From NCBI RefSeq assembly GCF_000647975.1, contig NZ_JFKE01000001.1, positions 1-64,000 of the forward strand: DNA of 64,000 bases. The letters are read 5' to 3'. Source of the stretch: Actibacterium mucosum KCTC 23349 (GTDB lineage: Bacteria; Pseudomonadota; Alphaproteobacteria; Rhodobacterales; Rhodobacteraceae). A model generated the notes under the pieces. The model saw only the letters and a list, made by a program, of their open reading frames with translations, was not told the DNA's origin and did no database searches. Positions 18,457 to 27,967 of the stretch are shown in pieces (within the stretch, counting starts at the first letter, position 1; every line of letters begins with the position of its first letter). Made by a program: the position numbers and the translations under genes.

Positions 18457-18858
18457 TCAACCCACCGGTCGGGCCTCGATCACCACGAAGGCCTGCGCCC
18501 ATGGATGGTCATCGGTCAGGGTGACGTGGATGATGGCTGTGTGCCCGGGGGGCGTCATCTCAGCCAGCCGTTCCGCAGCCCAGCCGGTGACATGCATTAT
18601 CGGCTGTCCGGTTTCCAGGTTGCTAACGGCCATATCTTTCCACGAGATCCCCATGCGCAGGCCGGTACCCAGCGCTTTGGAGCATGCCTCTTTCGCGGCC
18701 CAGCGCTTGGCATAGGTGCCCGCAGTGTCGGCGCGGTGTTCGGCCTTGCGCTGTTCACGCTCGGTAAAAACGCGGTTACGGAACCGGTCACCAAACCGGT
18801 CCAGCGTGCCCTGGATGCGTTCGATATTCGCAAGGTCCGTGCCAATGCCCAGGATCAT
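18457..18858 (-). CDS. acpS: Holo-[acyl-carrier-protein] synthase
   Basis: Transfers 4'-phosphopantetheine from CoA to the serine of apo-ACP. The 133-residue protein starts [16 protein letters not shown] with the metal-binding Asp8 region. The second motif is [18 protein letters not shown], then [11 protein letters not shown]. The ATG at 18858 overlaps the stop of the LysE-type exporter gene as ATGA. Longer upstream versions of this frame run through the exporter gene and are shadows. The pdxJ-acpS-lepB-rnc-era order is a conserved alphaproteobacterial layout, here interrupted by two membrane-protein genes. Confidence 0.95.
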   Translation of the reverse strand: MILGIGTDLANIERIQGTLDRFGDRFRNRVFTEREQRKAEHRADTAGTYAKRWAAKEACSKALGTGLRMGISWKDMAVSNLETGQPIMHVTGWAAERLAEMTPPGHTAIIHVTLTDDHPWAQAFVVIEARPVG

Positions 18859-19478
18859 TCGGCGCGCACCGTCAAAATCTTCAGGCTGGCCGCCCCAAAG
18901 AGCAGGGCAAAGGCACCCTCGAACCACCGGCGCGCGGCGGCGTAAAGGCGCACAACCCCGCCGGTGGAAAACAGGAAGGCATAGCCGATGAACACCAGGA
19001 TCGACCCGGCAAAGAGATAGGCAAACAGGCCAAAGACCTGCGCCATGCCGGCATCGGGCGGTAAGACCAGCGCATAGATCGCTCCCCAGCTGAGGATCGC
19101 CTTGGGGTTGGTCAGGTGGATCAGCGCGCCCTTGGTGAAGATCGCCACGGGCGTGCCGGTTTGGGCGCGACCTTCGAACATCGGTTTCGTGGTCATGGCC
19201 GAGCGCAGGGATTTCACTGCCAGGAACAAAAGATACGCGGCGCCTGCGTATTTCACTGCAGCGAAAAGCCAGGCATGGGCCAGCATCAGCGTGCTCATCC
19301 CCAGGGCCGCGGCTATGCCCCAGCTGGCGCTGCCGGCAAGAATGCCCAGCGCAAAATACACCCCGTTGCGCCGCCCGCCCTGCATGGACGTGCCTGCAAT
19401 GCCCAAGGTCGCCGGGCCGGGTGACCCACCGGCCACAACCCAGCCGATCCAGACCAGAACCAGCTCGACCCCCGGCAT
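18855..19478 (-). CDS. LysE/RhtB family amino-acid exporter
   Basis: A 207-residue polytopic inner-membrane protein with about six membrane segments. The N-terminus [23 protein letters not shown] is the family signature, followed by [27 protein letters not shown] and [13 protein letters not shown]. It is expected to export an amino acid or homoserine-lactone-like metabolite; substrate unknown. The ATG at 19478 overlaps the previous stop (TGATG) and the stop overlaps acpS (ATGA). Confidence 0.88.
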   Translation of the reverse strand: MPGVELVLVWIGWVVAGGSPGPATLGIAGTSMQGGRRNGVYFALGILAGSASWGIAAALGMSTLMLAHAWLFAAVKYAGAAYLLFLAVKSLRSAMTTKPMFEGRAQTGTPVAIFTKGALIHLTNPKAILSWGAIYALVLPPDAGMAQVFGLFAYLFAGSILVFIGYAFLFSTGGVVRLYAAARRWFEGAFALLFGAASLKILTVRAE

Positions 19479-19921
19479 CAGCGTTTCGCCTTCTTCGCCT
19501 GGTTTCGACGTTCCGATTTATAGCCAATGCCCCAGAACAGGCGGCTCATCAAAACACCCAATCCGGCAAAGCCCAGCACCAGCGCCAGCAACAGCAAAGG
19601 GTTGGTGTTGGCCAGAAGGCTGCGTCCCAGCGGGTTGGCAATGAAGGGCAAAGCAAGGATGAAACTGCCCGCGATACCAAGTAGCCCCATGACAACCGAC
19701 CCGCGCCAGATCGTACCGTTTTCGGGTTGAACATCGGATTTGCGTGCGTGCCGCTGCCCCTCGACCGAGGCGGCGACAAAGTACGGGATCAACGACATGC
19801 CGGCGTTGCGGATGTTGGTGCCGGTCGCCGCCTCGATCGCCATCAAAGCCACTGCAACCGCAATGGTGGAGCCGATGAAGACCAACAGGAACCGGCCGGA
19901 TTTCAGGGGAAGATCGTTCAT
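19478..19921 (-). CDS. Small four-helix membrane protein, possibly ABZJ_00895 family
   Basis: A 147-residue protein with about four hydrophobic segments. An N-terminal [21 protein letters not shown], a loop [17 protein letters not shown], then two or three more helices and a strongly basic tail ending [10 protein letters not shown]. Size, topology and the VEGQ loop recall the ABZJ_00895 family, which has no known function; I hold that family name loosely. Its ATG shares ATGA with the pdxJ stop's opposite neighbour, so it is embedded in the pdxJ-acpS operon. Confidence 0.6.
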   Translation of the reverse strand: MNDLPLKSGRFLLVFIGSTIAVAVALMAIEAATGTNIRNAGMSLIPYFVAASVEGQRHARKSDVQPENGTIWRGSVVMGLLGIAGSFILALPFIANPLGRSLLANTNPLLLLALVLGFAGLGVLMSRLFWGIGYKSERRNQAKKAKR

Positions 19922-20670
19922 GTTCGGGCCTCGTCAATCAAACGGCGCATTTCGGCGATGGCGGGGGTGAGGCCGCGAAAGATGGCCTCGCCGATCAGGA
20001 AATGGCCGATATTCAGTTCCACCAGCTCGGGAAAGGCCGCCACGGGGCCAACATTGTCATAGGTCAGCCCGTGGCCCGCATGCACTTCCAGCCCCAGCGA
20101 ATGGGCAAAGCTTGCCATCTCGCGCAGCGCGGTCAGTTCAGTCTGCATGTCCGCGTCACGACCTTCGGCCTGCGCGTCACAATACCCACCGGTATGCAGT
20201 TCAACAACTTGTGCACCGATGCGATTGGCGGCCTCGATCTGGCGCGCGTCGGCGGCAATAAAGATCGACACCCGGCAACCCGCTTCGCGCAGCGGCGCGA
20301 TGAAATGTGCCAGCCGGTTTTCGTCCTGCGCCACATCCAGACCGCCCTCGGTCGTGCGTTCCTCGCGCTTTTCGGGCACGATGCAAACGGCATGCGGTTT
20401 GTGGCGCAAGGCAATTTCCTGCATCTCGGCCGTTGCTGCCATTTCAAAGTTCAGCGGGCCTTTCAGCGCCTCCATCAACCCCTCGATATCGGCGTCCGAG
20501 ATATGGCGGCGGTCCTCGCGCAGATGCGCCGTAATGCCATCCGCACCCGCCTCTTCGGCCATGATCGCGGCCCGGATCGGGTCGGGATAGGCACTGCCGC
20601 GGGCGTTGCGCACGGTGGCCACATGATCAATGTTCACACCCAGCCGCACATGAGGTTTGGTGGCCAGCAT
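19918..20670 (-). CDS. pdxJ: Pyridoxine 5'-phosphate synthase
   Basis: Condenses 1-deoxyxylulose 5-phosphate with 3-amino-2-oxopropyl phosphate to give pyridoxine 5'-phosphate. The 250-residue protein has VRLGVNIDHVATVRNARG at the start, then GADGITAHLREDRRHI and NFEMAATAEM. VELHTGGYCDA and LEVHAGHGLTYDNV follow, all family hallmarks of the TIM barrel. The stop overlaps the ATG of the next gene as ATGA. It follows the DUF2062 gene by 20 bp. Confidence 0.96.
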   Translation of the reverse strand: MLATKPHVRLGVNIDHVATVRNARGSAYPDPIRAAIMAEEAGADGITAHLREDRRHISDADIEGLMEALKGPLNFEMAATAEMQEIALRHKPHAVCIVPEKREERTTEGGLDVAQDENRLAHFIAPLREAGCRVSIFIAADARQIEAANRIGAQVVELHTGGYCDAQAEGRDADMQTELTALREMASFAHSLGLEVHAGHGLTYDNVGPVAAFPELVELNIGHFLIGEAIFRGLTPAIAEMRRLIDEART

Positions 20671-20690
20671 CTTAATCTCCTGTCGATGAA

Positions 20691-21341
20691 TTACCCGGCG
20701 TCGTCCTGCTGTTCAGCAAGCTTTGCCTGACGCTCAAGTTCAAGCTTTTTCTGTATGCGCGCCGTGCGATGTTTTTGATAGGCGGTGACAACTGGCAACG
20801 ACAGGTAATAGGCGACAAGGGCCGCCACGATCCCCGGCGCGATCCCACCGACAAGGTAGGGCAGAAACACCTCGTCATAGAACACGGCCAGGTTATCCCA
20901 ATGCGCCTCGCGATCGGTGAACAGCGCAATCAGGTTGCGCCAGAGATCGGCCGCGGCACCAAAAAAGGTTTCGACCAACGTGCCGTCAACCTCTTGCCGC
21001 GCTTCGGTGCCACGCAGGAAGTGACCCACTTTCAACGAAATGACACCAATGGGGATATAGGTCAGCGGGTTACCAAAAAACGTCGACGCCAGCGCAGCCA
21101 GGATGTTGCCGTTCATCAGGCGCGCAATCAGCGCAGCAATGACAAAATGCAGGCCATAAAACGGTGTGAAGGTCGTAAAAACGCCCGCAAAGACACCGCG
21201 CGCAATGCGTTCGGGGCTGTCCGGCAACCGTCGGACGCGGTGACGCAGATACTGAAAGGCGCGGCCCCAGCCGCCCCGCGGCCACAGAAAATCTGCGGCG
21301 ATCTGCCATGCACTGCGTTTTTCACGCCGTTTGAAAACCAA
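20691..21341 (-). CDS. DUF2062 domain-containing membrane protein
   Basis: A 216-residue protein with the DUF2062 pattern: SPERIARGVFAGVFTTFTPFYG, then membrane segments FVIAALIARLMNGNILAALAS, FFGNPLTYIP, and a last hydrophobic segment IAPGIVAALVAYYLSLP. The C-terminal tail is charged and probably a short coiled coil (QKKLELERQAKLAEQ). Function unknown; it commonly sits near rsh and pdxJ in this group. Confidence 0.85.
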   Translation of the reverse strand: MVFKRREKRSAWQIAADFLWPRGGWGRAFQYLRHRVRRLPDSPERIARGVFAGVFTTFTPFYGLHFVIAALIARLMNGNILAALASTFFGNPLTYIPIGVISLKVGHFLRGTEARQEVDGTLVETFFGAAADLWRNLIALFTDREAHWDNLAVFYDEVFLPYLVGGIAPGIVAALVAYYLSLPVVTAYQKHRTARIQKKLELERQAKLAEQQDDAG

Positions 21342-21361
21342 GCCCCTGGTCCTTTGGTAAC

Positions 21362-23488
21362 TTAGGGTTTGCGCCCTATGTCGTTGTAGCGGAACAGATC
21401 AGCGACGTTGCTGTCCGCCTCGAGAGCGGTCATGACCGCGTGCAGATGTTCGACATCCCGCAGTTCGATATCGACCAGCAACTTGAAGAAATCATGCTTT
21501 TTGTCGGTGAAATGCATGTCTGCAATATTCGCCTTTTGCTCGCCGATCAATGTGCAGATTCGTCCCAGTACACCTGCGTCGTTGGAAATCGTGATGCTGA
21601 GCGTCACTGCATAGGCTGCCTTGTGGCGCCCCGTGTGCCAGGCCAAATCGATCCAACGCTCTGGTGTGCTTTCCAGTTCGGCCAACGCGGGGCAGTCGAT
21701 GGCGTGCACCACCACGCCGCGCCCGCGATAGGTGATGCCAACGATCCGCTCTCCGGGCACCGGCTGACAGCACTGCGCGCGGCTGAAATTCTGGTCGGAC
21801 GACAGGCCAACGACAGCTCGTTCAGCATCGATTGCCTCGCCAGACTTCTCGGCCAGATTGGGATACAGAACGTCCAAAACGTCCTGCGCCCTGAGCTCGG
21901 CACTGCCCAGCCGGGCAAGCACTTCGTCGGCACCTTCCAGCGCCAGTTTGTCAGCAGCAGTTTTAAGCGCCTTGTCGGTGGATTTCTTACCCACATGTTC
22001 AAACGCCACGCGGGCCAGTTCGCGCCCCAGCCGGATGAACCGTTCGCGGTCTTCCTCGCGCAGCGACTTGCGGATCGCGGCCTTGGCGCGCCCCGTGACA
22101 ACGATATCCACCCAGGTGGCCTGCGGGGTCTGGCCTTCGGCGGTGATGATCTCGACCGACTGACCGTTTTTCAGCCGCGTCCAAAGCGGCACGCGGATAT
22201 TGTCAACCTTGGCGCCCACGCAGCTGTCGCCGATGCGGGTGTGGATCGAATAGGCATAGTCCAGCGGCGTCGCACCCTTGGGCAGCTTGACCACGTCACC
22301 CTTGGGCGTGAAGCAGAACACCTGATCCGAATACATCTCGAGCTTGACGTTTTCGAGGAATTCGTCGTGATCGTCGGCGCCGCTGAAACGTTCGTTGAGG
22401 CTGGCCAGCCATTTTGCCGGGTCCACGGCAAAGGGGTTCTCGGCCCGCACACCGTCGCGATAGGACCAATGCGCCGCCACACCGGCCTCGGCCACCTCGT
22501 GCATCTGGCGGGTGCGGATCTGCACCTCGACCCGCTTGCCATCGCGGCCCGACACCGTCGCGTGGATCGAGCGATAGCCGTTCGATTTCGGCTGACTGAT
22601 GTAATCCTTGAACCGCCCGGGCACAGCCCGCCACCGCCGGTGGATCGCGCCCAGCACGCGATAGCAATCGGCATCAGACTGGGTGATCACGCGGAACCCA
22701 TAGATATCGGACAGGCGCGAGAAACCCTGGTTCTTCTCCTGCATCTTGCGCCAGATCGAATAAGGTTTCTTGGCGCGGCCGAATACGTCGGCGTCGATGC
22801 CTTCACGGTCCAGCTCGGTGCGGATGTCCTGTGTGATCTGGTGCACCACGTCGCCGGTTTCGCGCTGCAGCGTGATAAACCGCCGGATGATCGAGCTGCG
22901 CCCTTCGGGGTTCAGCACGCGAAAGGCCAGGTCTTCCAGCTCTTCACGCATCCACTGCATGCCCATACGACCGGCCAGCGGCGCGAAGATATCCATCGTT
23001 TCGCGGGCCTTCTGGGCCTGCTTTTCGGGACGCATCGACCGGATGGTGCGCATGTTGTGCAGGCGGTCAGCCAGCTTGACCAGGATCACGCGCAAGTCTT
23101 TGGACATCGCCATGAACAGCTTGCGGAAGTTTTCGGCCTGCTTGGTCTCGGTCGAACTGAGCTGCAGATTGGTCAGCTTGGTCACACCATCGACTAGCTG
23201 CGCAACCTCGTCACCGAACCGATTGGCAATCTCGCCGTAGGTCGATTTGGTGTCTTCTATCGTGTCGTGCAGCAGCGCGGTGATGATGGTGGCGTCGTCC
23301 AACCGCATCTCGGTCAGGATCGCGGCGACCGCGACGGGATGCGTGAAATACGGGTCGCCAGAGTGGCGAAACTGACCCTCGTGCATGCGCTCGCCATAGT
23401 CGAACGCCTGCCGGATCAGTTCTTCGTTGGTTTTCGGATTATAGGTGCGAACCAGAGAAATCAGGTCGTCGACGGTGATCCTCTGCAT
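21362..23488 (-). CDS. relA: Bifunctional (p)ppGpp synthetase/hydrolase (RelA/SpoT homologue, Rsh)
   Basis: Makes and degrades the alarmone (p)ppGpp in starvation. The 708-residue protein has the N-terminal HD hydrolase domain with GDPYFTHPVAVA and the intact HD motif ALLHDTIEDT. The synthetase domain has YGFRVITQSDADCY and SQPKSNGYRSIH. Then come TGS (FTPKGDVVKLPKGATPLDYAY) and a C-terminal ACT domain (ITISNDAGVLGRICTLIGEQ). Both catalytic halves look intact, so it is bifunctional and probably the only long Rsh. It lies 27 bp after rpoZ, a pairing also found in E. coli (rpoZ-spoT). Confidence 0.96.
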   Translation of the reverse strand: MQRITVDDLISLVRTYNPKTNEELIRQAFDYGERMHEGQFRHSGDPYFTHPVAVAAILTEMRLDDATIITALLHDTIEDTKSTYGEIANRFGDEVAQLVDGVTKLTNLQLSSTETKQAENFRKLFMAMSKDLRVILVKLADRLHNMRTIRSMRPEKQAQKARETMDIFAPLAGRMGMQWMREELEDLAFRVLNPEGRSSIIRRFITLQRETGDVVHQITQDIRTELDREGIDADVFGRAKKPYSIWRKMQEKNQGFSRLSDIYGFRVITQSDADCYRVLGAIHRRWRAVPGRFKDYISQPKSNGYRSIHATVSGRDGKRVEVQIRTRQMHEVAEAGVAAHWSYRDGVRAENPFAVDPAKWLASLNERFSGADDHDEFLENVKLEMYSDQVFCFTPKGDVVKLPKGATPLDYAYSIHTRIGDSCVGAKVDNIRVPLWTRLKNGQSVEIITAEGQTPQATWVDIVVTGRAKAAIRKSLREEDRERFIRLGRELARVAFEHVGKKSTDKALKTAADKLALEGADEVLARLGSAELRAQDVLDVLYPNLAEKSGEAIDAERAVVGLSSDQNFSRAQCCQPVPGERIVGITYRGRGVVVHAIDCPALAELESTPERWIDLAWHTGRHKAAYAVTLSITISNDAGVLGRICTLIGEQKANIADMHFTDKKHDFFKLLVDIELRDVEHLHAVMTALEADSNVADLFRYNDIGRKP

Positions 23489-23515
23489 ACGCTCCTGGTC
23501 CGTTTCGGTTGTGGC

Positions 23516-23869
23516 TTAGCGCTGGCCCTGGGCTTCCATCAGGGCGCGCAGCAGTTTCTCTTCGGACATGTCGTCCTGTGCCGGCTTGTCGGCCTCGCTG
23601 CCCATCAGCAAAGCCATGGAATCTTCTTCCGGCTCGTCCACCTCGATCTGGGTCTGGTTGCTTTCAATCAGACGCTCACGCAGATCGTCGGCCTGCTGGG
23701 TCTCTTCTGCGATCTCGCGCAGCGAAACGACCGGGTTTTTGTCGTTGTCGCGATCCACCGTCAGGGGCGAACCTGCCGAGATCTCGCGCGCACGGTGGGC
23801 GGCAAGCATCACCAGCTCGAACCGGTTCGGAACCTTGTCAACGCAATCTTCAACCGTCACGCGGGCCAT
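23516..23869 (-). CDS. rpoZ: RNA polymerase omega subunit
   Basis: Small subunit that helps beta' folding and forms part of a ppGpp site. The 117-residue protein starts [20 protein letters not shown] and has [14 protein letters not shown] and [11 protein letters not shown], the omega signature. The tail is acidic and longer than in E. coli, as usual in alphaproteobacteria. The ATG at 23869 has GGAG 7 nt upstream; the start at 23881 is less typical. Coupling with rsh makes functional sense because both concern ppGpp. Confidence 0.96.
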   Translation of the reverse strand: MARVTVEDCVDKVPNRFELVMLAAHRAREISAGSPLTVDRDNDKNPVVSLREIAEETQQADDLRERLIESNQTQIEVDEPEEDSMALLMGSEADKPAQDDMSEEKLLRALMEAQGQR

Positions 23870-23948
23870 TGAGATCTCCAATCCAACAGGAAAACTAGAA
23901 AGGACTACTTATTTCCTTCGCCTAGGGTTGACAAGCCCCGGTTCCGAT

Positions 23949-24560
23949 TTAGCCCGGCAAAAGCGAGATTTCGGCGCGATCTTTTTCAGAAAGCGCCTCC
24001 AGCATCTGCGAAACCGTCAATCCGGACACCGGATGGGACCAATCCGGTGCTATCTCGGCCAATGGAACAAGGACAAACGCGCGATCCTGGATGCGGGGAT
24101 GGGGAAGAATCAGCTTGTCGGGAGCACGTGTCGCCTGCAACCCGGGATCAAGATCGTGCCATTCTTGAAACCCCGCCAAATCCGGCGCGACTTGACTGCC
24201 CAGAAACAGCAGGTCCATATCCAGCGTCCGTGACGCCCAACGTTGCACCCGTTCACGGCCAAAATAAGCTTCGACGTGGTGAACGTGGTTCAACAATTCT
24301 GTCGCTGAATATTTTGTTTCAACCATCACTGCGGCGTTCACATAGTCGGGTCCTGCCCCGGGTGGAAAGCACGGCGTCGCGTAAAATCCGCTTACGGACG
24401 AAATCTTTACCGAATCATTCGCCAAATGGGTCAGAGCGGCGCGCATCGTCTGCTGGGGAGTTCCATAAAGTGACGCTACGTTAGCACCCATAGCAATGGC
24501 CGCTTTATCGCTAAATGACGCTTTTATGAAGCTGGAATCGGGTGCTTGGGCTTGCGACAT
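23949..24560 (-). CDS. folK: 7,8-dihydro-6-hydroxymethylpterin pyrophosphokinase
   Basis: Transfers pyrophosphate from ATP to hydroxymethyl-dihydropterin in folate synthesis. The 203-residue protein has AAIAMGANVASLYGTP at the start of the fold. SGFYATPCFPPGAGPDYVNAA follows, then the family signature RWASRTLDMDLLFLG, and HPRIQDRAFVLVPLAEIAPD. It is slightly longer than E. coli FolK (about 160) because of N-terminal residues before the first strand. The ATG at 24560 was chosen over 24626, which lies close to the divergent NYN gene. It leads into rpoZ after 79 bp. Confidence 0.92.
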   Translation of the reverse strand: MSQAQAPDSSFIKASFSDKAAIAMGANVASLYGTPQQTMRAALTHLANDSVKISSVSGFYATPCFPPGAGPDYVNAAVMVETKYSATELLNHVHHVEAYFGRERVQRWASRTLDMDLLFLGSQVAPDLAGFQEWHDLDPGLQATRAPDKLILPHPRIQDRAFVLVPLAEIAPDWSHPVSGLTVSQMLEALSEKDRAEISLLPG

Positions 24561-24658
24561 GACTGTGTATAACTTACCTCCATGCGACGTTCTGCACGCC
24601 AATAGGCGCTTTTGTCCACCACTCACACTTGCAGACCGTATTGTCGAAAGGAAATTTG

Positions 24659-25231
24659 ATGTTCTATCGAGACGAACGGCTCGCGCTGTTCATCGACGGC
24701 TCCAATCTGTACGCCGCCGCCAAGGCGCTGGGGTTTGATATCGACTATAAGTTGCTGCGGCAGGAATTTATGCACCGTGGCAAACTTCTGCGCGCGTTCT
24801 ATTACACTGCGTTGCTGGAGAATGACGAGTATTCGCCGATCCGTCCGCTGGTCGACTGGCTGCATTACAACGGCTTCACCATGGTGACAAAGCCCGCCAA
24901 GGAATACACCGACAGCCAGGGCCGCCGTAAGGTCAAAGGCAATATGGATATTGAACTGACGGTCAATGCATTAGAGCTTGCGCCGCATGTTGACCATATC
25001 GTGTTGTTCTCAGGCGATGGCGATTTCCGCCCGCTGGTCGAAAGCCTGCAGCGTCAGGGCGTGCGCGTATCTGTTGTATCAACCATCCGCAGCCAGCCGC
25101 CGATGATTGCCGACGAACTGCGCCGCCAGGCCGACAATTTCATCGAACTGGACGAGCTGCGCGACGTTGTTGGCCGCCCTCCGCGCGAACCGCGCGACAA
25201 TGGCCAAGAACTGGTGCGCGAAGACAGCTGA
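24659..25231 (+). CDS. NYN domain (LabA-like PIN) putative ribonuclease
   Basis: A 190-residue protein of the NYN/LabA family, PIN-like metal-dependent nucleases thought to act on RNA. Seen: the first acidic strand LALFIDGSNLYAAAKALG, then a helical region, KGNMDIELTVNALELA, and VLFSGDGDFRPLVESLQRQG. Conserved acidic residues in DGSN, D-I-E and GDGD would form the metal site. The ATG at 24659 is preceded by AAGGAAA; an earlier in-frame start adds ten residues. Target RNA unknown. It is divergent from folK and precedes ispH. Confidence 0.88.
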   Translation: MFYRDERLALFIDGSNLYAAAKALGFDIDYKLLRQEFMHRGKLLRAFYYTALLENDEYSPIRPLVDWLHYNGFTMVTKPAKEYTDSQGRRKVKGNMDIELTVNALELAPHVDHIVLFSGDGDFRPLVESLQRQGVRVSVVSTIRSQPPMIADELRRQADNFIELDELRDVVGRPPREPRDNGQELVREDS

Positions 25232-25237
25232 CCGCAT

Positions 25238-25257
25238 CACCCGCCTGAACGCGGGTG
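25238..25257 (+). terminator. Hairpin between the NYN gene and ispH
   Basis: CACCCGC (25238-25244) and GCGGGTG (25251-25257) pair perfectly around CTGAAC, 6 bp after the NYN stop. Only a short T-run (GTTTT) follows 10 bp later, so it may be a weak terminator or part of the ispH leader. Confidence 0.4.
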
Positions 25258-25324
25258 GTGAAACTGTTTTGCCGCAGCTTGAGGGGGCTGGACCTGCGGG
25301 GCACATGGAACTACCTGTGTCCTC

Positions 25325-26275
25325 ATGACCAAGCCTGCCCTCACCCTTTACCTTGCCGCCCCGCGCGGGTTCTGCGCCGGCGTTGACCGCGCCATCAAGA
25401 TCGTCGAGATGGCCCTGCAAAAATGGGGGGCGCCAGTCTATGTGCGCCACGAGATTGTCCACAACAAGTTTGTCGTCGACGGGCTGCGCGACAAGGGCGC
25501 GGTCTTTGTTGAAGAGCTTGAAGATTGCCCCGATGACCGCCCGGTGATCTTTTCCGCCCACGGCGTGCCCAAGGCGGTACCGGCCGAGGCGGCGCGCCGC
25601 CAGATGGTGTTTGTTGACGCCACCTGCCCCCTGGTCAGCAAAGTGCATATCGAGGCCGAGCGTCACGCCGCAAACGGTTTGCAAATGGTGATGATCGGCC
25701 ATGCGGGCCACCCAGAGACCATCGGCACCATGGGGCAGTTGCCTGATGGCGAGGTGCTGTTGGTTGAAACCGTCGCCGATGTCGCTGGCCTGAAGGTGCG
25801 CGACCCCGCCAAGCTGGCCTTTATTACGCAGACCACCCTGTCGGTGGATGACACCGCCGATATCGTGACCGCCCTGCAGGCGCGGTTCCCGGCCATCGTT
25901 GGCCCGCATAAGGAAGATATCTGCTACGCCACCACCAACCGCCAAGCCGCCGTCAAGGCCATCGCGCCCAAGGCCGACGCCTTGCTTGTGATCGGCGCGC
26001 CGAACTCGTCGAACTCCAAACGCCTGGTCGAGGTTGGCGCGGCGGCCGGCTGCAACTATGCGCAACTGGTGCAGCGGGCTGACAACATCGACTGGCGCGC
26101 GCTGGACGGCATCACCTCGGTCGGCATCACCGCCGGGGCCTCGGCGCCCGAGGTGTTGGTGAACGAGGTGATCGACGCCTTCCGCGCGCGTTTCGACGTG
26201 ACGCTGGAAATGGTGGAAACCGCGCAGGAAAACGTTGAATTCAAAGTGCCGCGCGTGCTGCGCGAACCGGCATGA
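25325..26275 (+). CDS. ispH: 4-hydroxy-3-methylbut-2-enyl diphosphate reductase
   Basis: Last enzyme of the MEP isoprenoid pathway; an iron-sulfur protein that makes IPP and DMAPP. The 316-residue protein has the three cluster cysteines Cys17 ([12 protein letters not shown]), Cys101 (DATCPLVSK) and Cys200 ([10 protein letters not shown]). Also seen: [30 protein letters not shown] and ITAGASAPE. The ATG at 25325 has no clear ribosome binding site; a seven-codon open frame just upstream ends across it (see findings). It heads a five-gene operon with overlapping ends. Confidence 0.97.
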   Translation: MTKPALTLYLAAPRGFCAGVDRAIKIVEMALQKWGAPVYVRHEIVHNKFVVDGLRDKGAVFVEELEDCPDDRPVIFSAHGVPKAVPAEAARRQMVFVDATCPLVSKVHIEAERHAANGLQMVMIGHAGHPETIGTMGQLPDGEVLLVETVADVAGLKVRDPAKLAFITQTTLSVDDTADIVTALQARFPAIVGPHKEDICYATTNRQAAVKAIAPKADALLVIGAPNSSNSKRLVEVGAAAGCNYAQLVQRADNIDWRALDGITSVGITAGASAPEVLVNEVIDAFRARFDVTLEMVETAQENVEFKVPRVLREPA

Positions 26276-26889
26276 GCGATGACGAGACCCTCGCGGTCTA
26301 CGCCTCGGCCGCCGGAACCTATGCCAACAAATTCGCCGCCGACGGCGCGCGCCGCAATGCCGAGTTTGACCGGTTCGTTGGTTTCATGCCCCCCGGTGGC
26401 CGGGTGTTGGACTATGGCTGCGGGCCGGGCCATTGGGCGGCCGCGTTTCGCGATGCGGGGCTGAATGTCGACGCCACCGATGCCTCGCCCCAGATGGCGG
26501 CGACGGCCATGGAAAAATTCGGCATCGACGTGCGCGTGGAACCCTTCGAGGCGCTGAATGCCGAGGCGCTCTATGACGGTATCTGGGCGCATTTCAGCCT
26601 GCTGCACGCCACCCGCGCCGAGTTTCCCAGCCATCTGGCCCGGATCAAACGGGCGGTAAAACCGGGGGGCTATATCCTGCTGGGCCTGAAACTGGGCACG
26701 GGCGAGGGTCGCGACAGGCTGGGCCGGTTTTACACCTATTACGGTCAGGACGAGCTGTCCGGTTTGCTGACCCACGCCGGGTTTACCCCGATCCACGCCC
26801 GCACCGGCAGCGAGGCGGGATTGTCGGGCGAGGTGTCCGACTTTATCCTGCTGACGGCGCATTCCAACATCGACGAGGCCCCCGCATGA
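26272..26889 (+). CDS. SAM-dependent class I methyltransferase
   Basis: A 205-residue Rossmann-fold methyltransferase. Motif I is [21 protein letters not shown], with the acidic residue ending strand 2 in [12 protein letters not shown]. Motif IV area [14 protein letters not shown] and the [14 protein letters not shown] strand follow. The substrate is unknown; the fold resembles small-molecule methyltransferases of the UbiE/BioC-like kind. It overlaps ispH and the LysE gene by ATGA on both sides, so expression is coupled to ispH. A link to isoprenoid or quinone metabolism is only a guess from that coupling. Confidence 0.82.
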   Translation: MSDDETLAVYASAAGTYANKFAADGARRNAEFDRFVGFMPPGGRVLDYGCGPGHWAAAFRDAGLNVDATDASPQMAATAMEKFGIDVRVEPFEALNAEALYDGIWAHFSLLHATRAEFPSHLARIKRAVKPGGYILLGLKLGTGEGRDRLGRFYTYYGQDELSGLLTHAGFTPIHARTGSEAGLSGEVSDFILLTAHSNIDEAPA

Positions 26890-27500
26890 TCTCGACCCAA
26901 TTCCTGCTGACCGCTTTGGTCGTTGTGCTGATCCCCGGCACCGGCGTGGTTTATACGCTGGCCGTGGCCCTGGGCCAGGGACGGCGCGCCGCGATCTGGG
27001 CCGCGTTGGGCTGCACCTTCGGGATTGTGCCGCATCTGCTGGCCGCCGCCCTTGGGCTGGCCGCCGTGCTGCATGCCAGCGCGCTGTTGTTCCAGATCGT
27101 CAAATTCGCCGGGGTGGCCTATCTGCTGTACCTCGCATGGCAGGCCCTGCGCGAGGGTGGAGTGTTGCGGATCGACGACCGTCCGCAGGCCGAGGGGGGC
27201 TGGCGCATTGCTCGGCGTGCCGCGCTGATCAACATTCTGAACCCGAAATTGTCGGTGTTTTTCCTGGCCCTGCTGCCGCCGTTCCTCAGCGGTGACGCGG
27301 CGCGGGCGACCTCGGAAATGGCGCTGTTGGGCGGGGTGTTTATGGCGCTGACCTTTGGGATTTTTGTTCTTTACGGCCTGTTCGCCGCCACGGCCCGCAC
27401 GCGCCTATTGGCCTCGCAAACTGCGATGCGCTGGCTCAGCCGGGGCTTTGCGGCGGTCTTTGCCCTGCTTGCCGGCCGTTTGGCGTTGGAGCGCGCGTGA
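26886..27500 (+). CDS. LysE/RhtB family exporter
   Basis: A 204-residue inner-membrane protein with about six hydrophobic segments. It has [26 protein letters not shown] (the family's PGP-x-N region, here PGTG), then [18 protein letters not shown] and [20 protein letters not shown]. Predicted to export amino acids or related compounds. This is the second LysE-family gene in the window, and the two are not close paralogues. ATGA overlap with the methyltransferase gene; its stop overlaps the rnhA start region. Confidence 0.88.
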   Translation: MISTQFLLTALVVVLIPGTGVVYTLAVALGQGRRAAIWAALGCTFGIVPHLLAAALGLAAVLHASALLFQIVKFAGVAYLLYLAWQALREGGVLRIDDRPQAEGGWRIARRAALINILNPKLSVFFLALLPPFLSGDAARATSEMALLGGVFMALTFGIFVLYGLFAATARTRLLASQTAMRWLSRGFAAVFALLAGRLALERA

Positions 27501-27967
27501 TGGCGGACCTTTACGCCTATACCGATGGGGCGTGTTCGGGAAATCCGGGGCCGGGCGGCTGGGGCGTTTTGCTGCTGGCCAAGGATGGCGACGCGGTGGT
27601 TAAGGAGCGCACGCTGAACGGCGGTGAGGCCGCGACCACCAATAACCGGATGGAGCTGATGGCGGCGATATCCGCGCTGGAAAGCCTGACCCGGCCCAGC
27701 GCCATCACCGTTGTGACCGACAGTGCTTATGTCAAAAACGGCGTGACCGGCTGGATCCATGGCTGGAAGCGCAACGGCTGGAAAACCGCATCCAAGAAAC
27801 CGGTGAAAAATGTCGAGCTGTGGCAGCGTCTGGATGACGCGCAAGCCCGCCACACGGTCACCTGGGAATGGGTCAAGGGCCATGCCGGCCACCCGGAAAA
27901 CGAACGCGCCGATGAGCTGGCGCGCGAAGGTATGGCGCCGTTTAAGCCGGCCAAGGCGGCCTCGTGA
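27500..27967 (+). CDS. rnhA: Ribonuclease HI
   Basis: Cleaves RNA in RNA-DNA hybrids. The 155-residue protein starts [20 protein letters not shown]. The catalytic residues Asp9, Glu52 (in [10 protein letters not shown]) and Asp74 ([11 protein letters not shown]) are present, with the basic handle [38 protein letters not shown] supplies His and the final Asp. The ATG at 27500 shares its A with the previous stop; a GTG one codon earlier is the alternative. Coupled to the TRIC gene by GTGA. Confidence 0.96.
   Translation: MADLYAYTDGACSGNPGPGGWGVLLLAKDGDAVVKERTLNGGEAATTNNRMELMAAISALESLTRPSAITVVTDSAYVKNGVTGWIHGWKRNGWKTASKKPVKNVELWQRLDDAQARHTVTWEWVKGHAGHPENERADELAREGMAPFKPAKAAS

Noticed and set aside
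21440-23197. 585-codon open frame on the plus strand
   Set aside because: Antisense of rsh, which shows complete HD, synthetase, TGS and ACT motifs.
23926-23931. TTGACA on the plus strand as a promoter -35 box
   Set aside because: No -10 box at 16-18 bp and the nearest plus-strand gene is more than 700 bp away; both flanking genes are on the minus strand.
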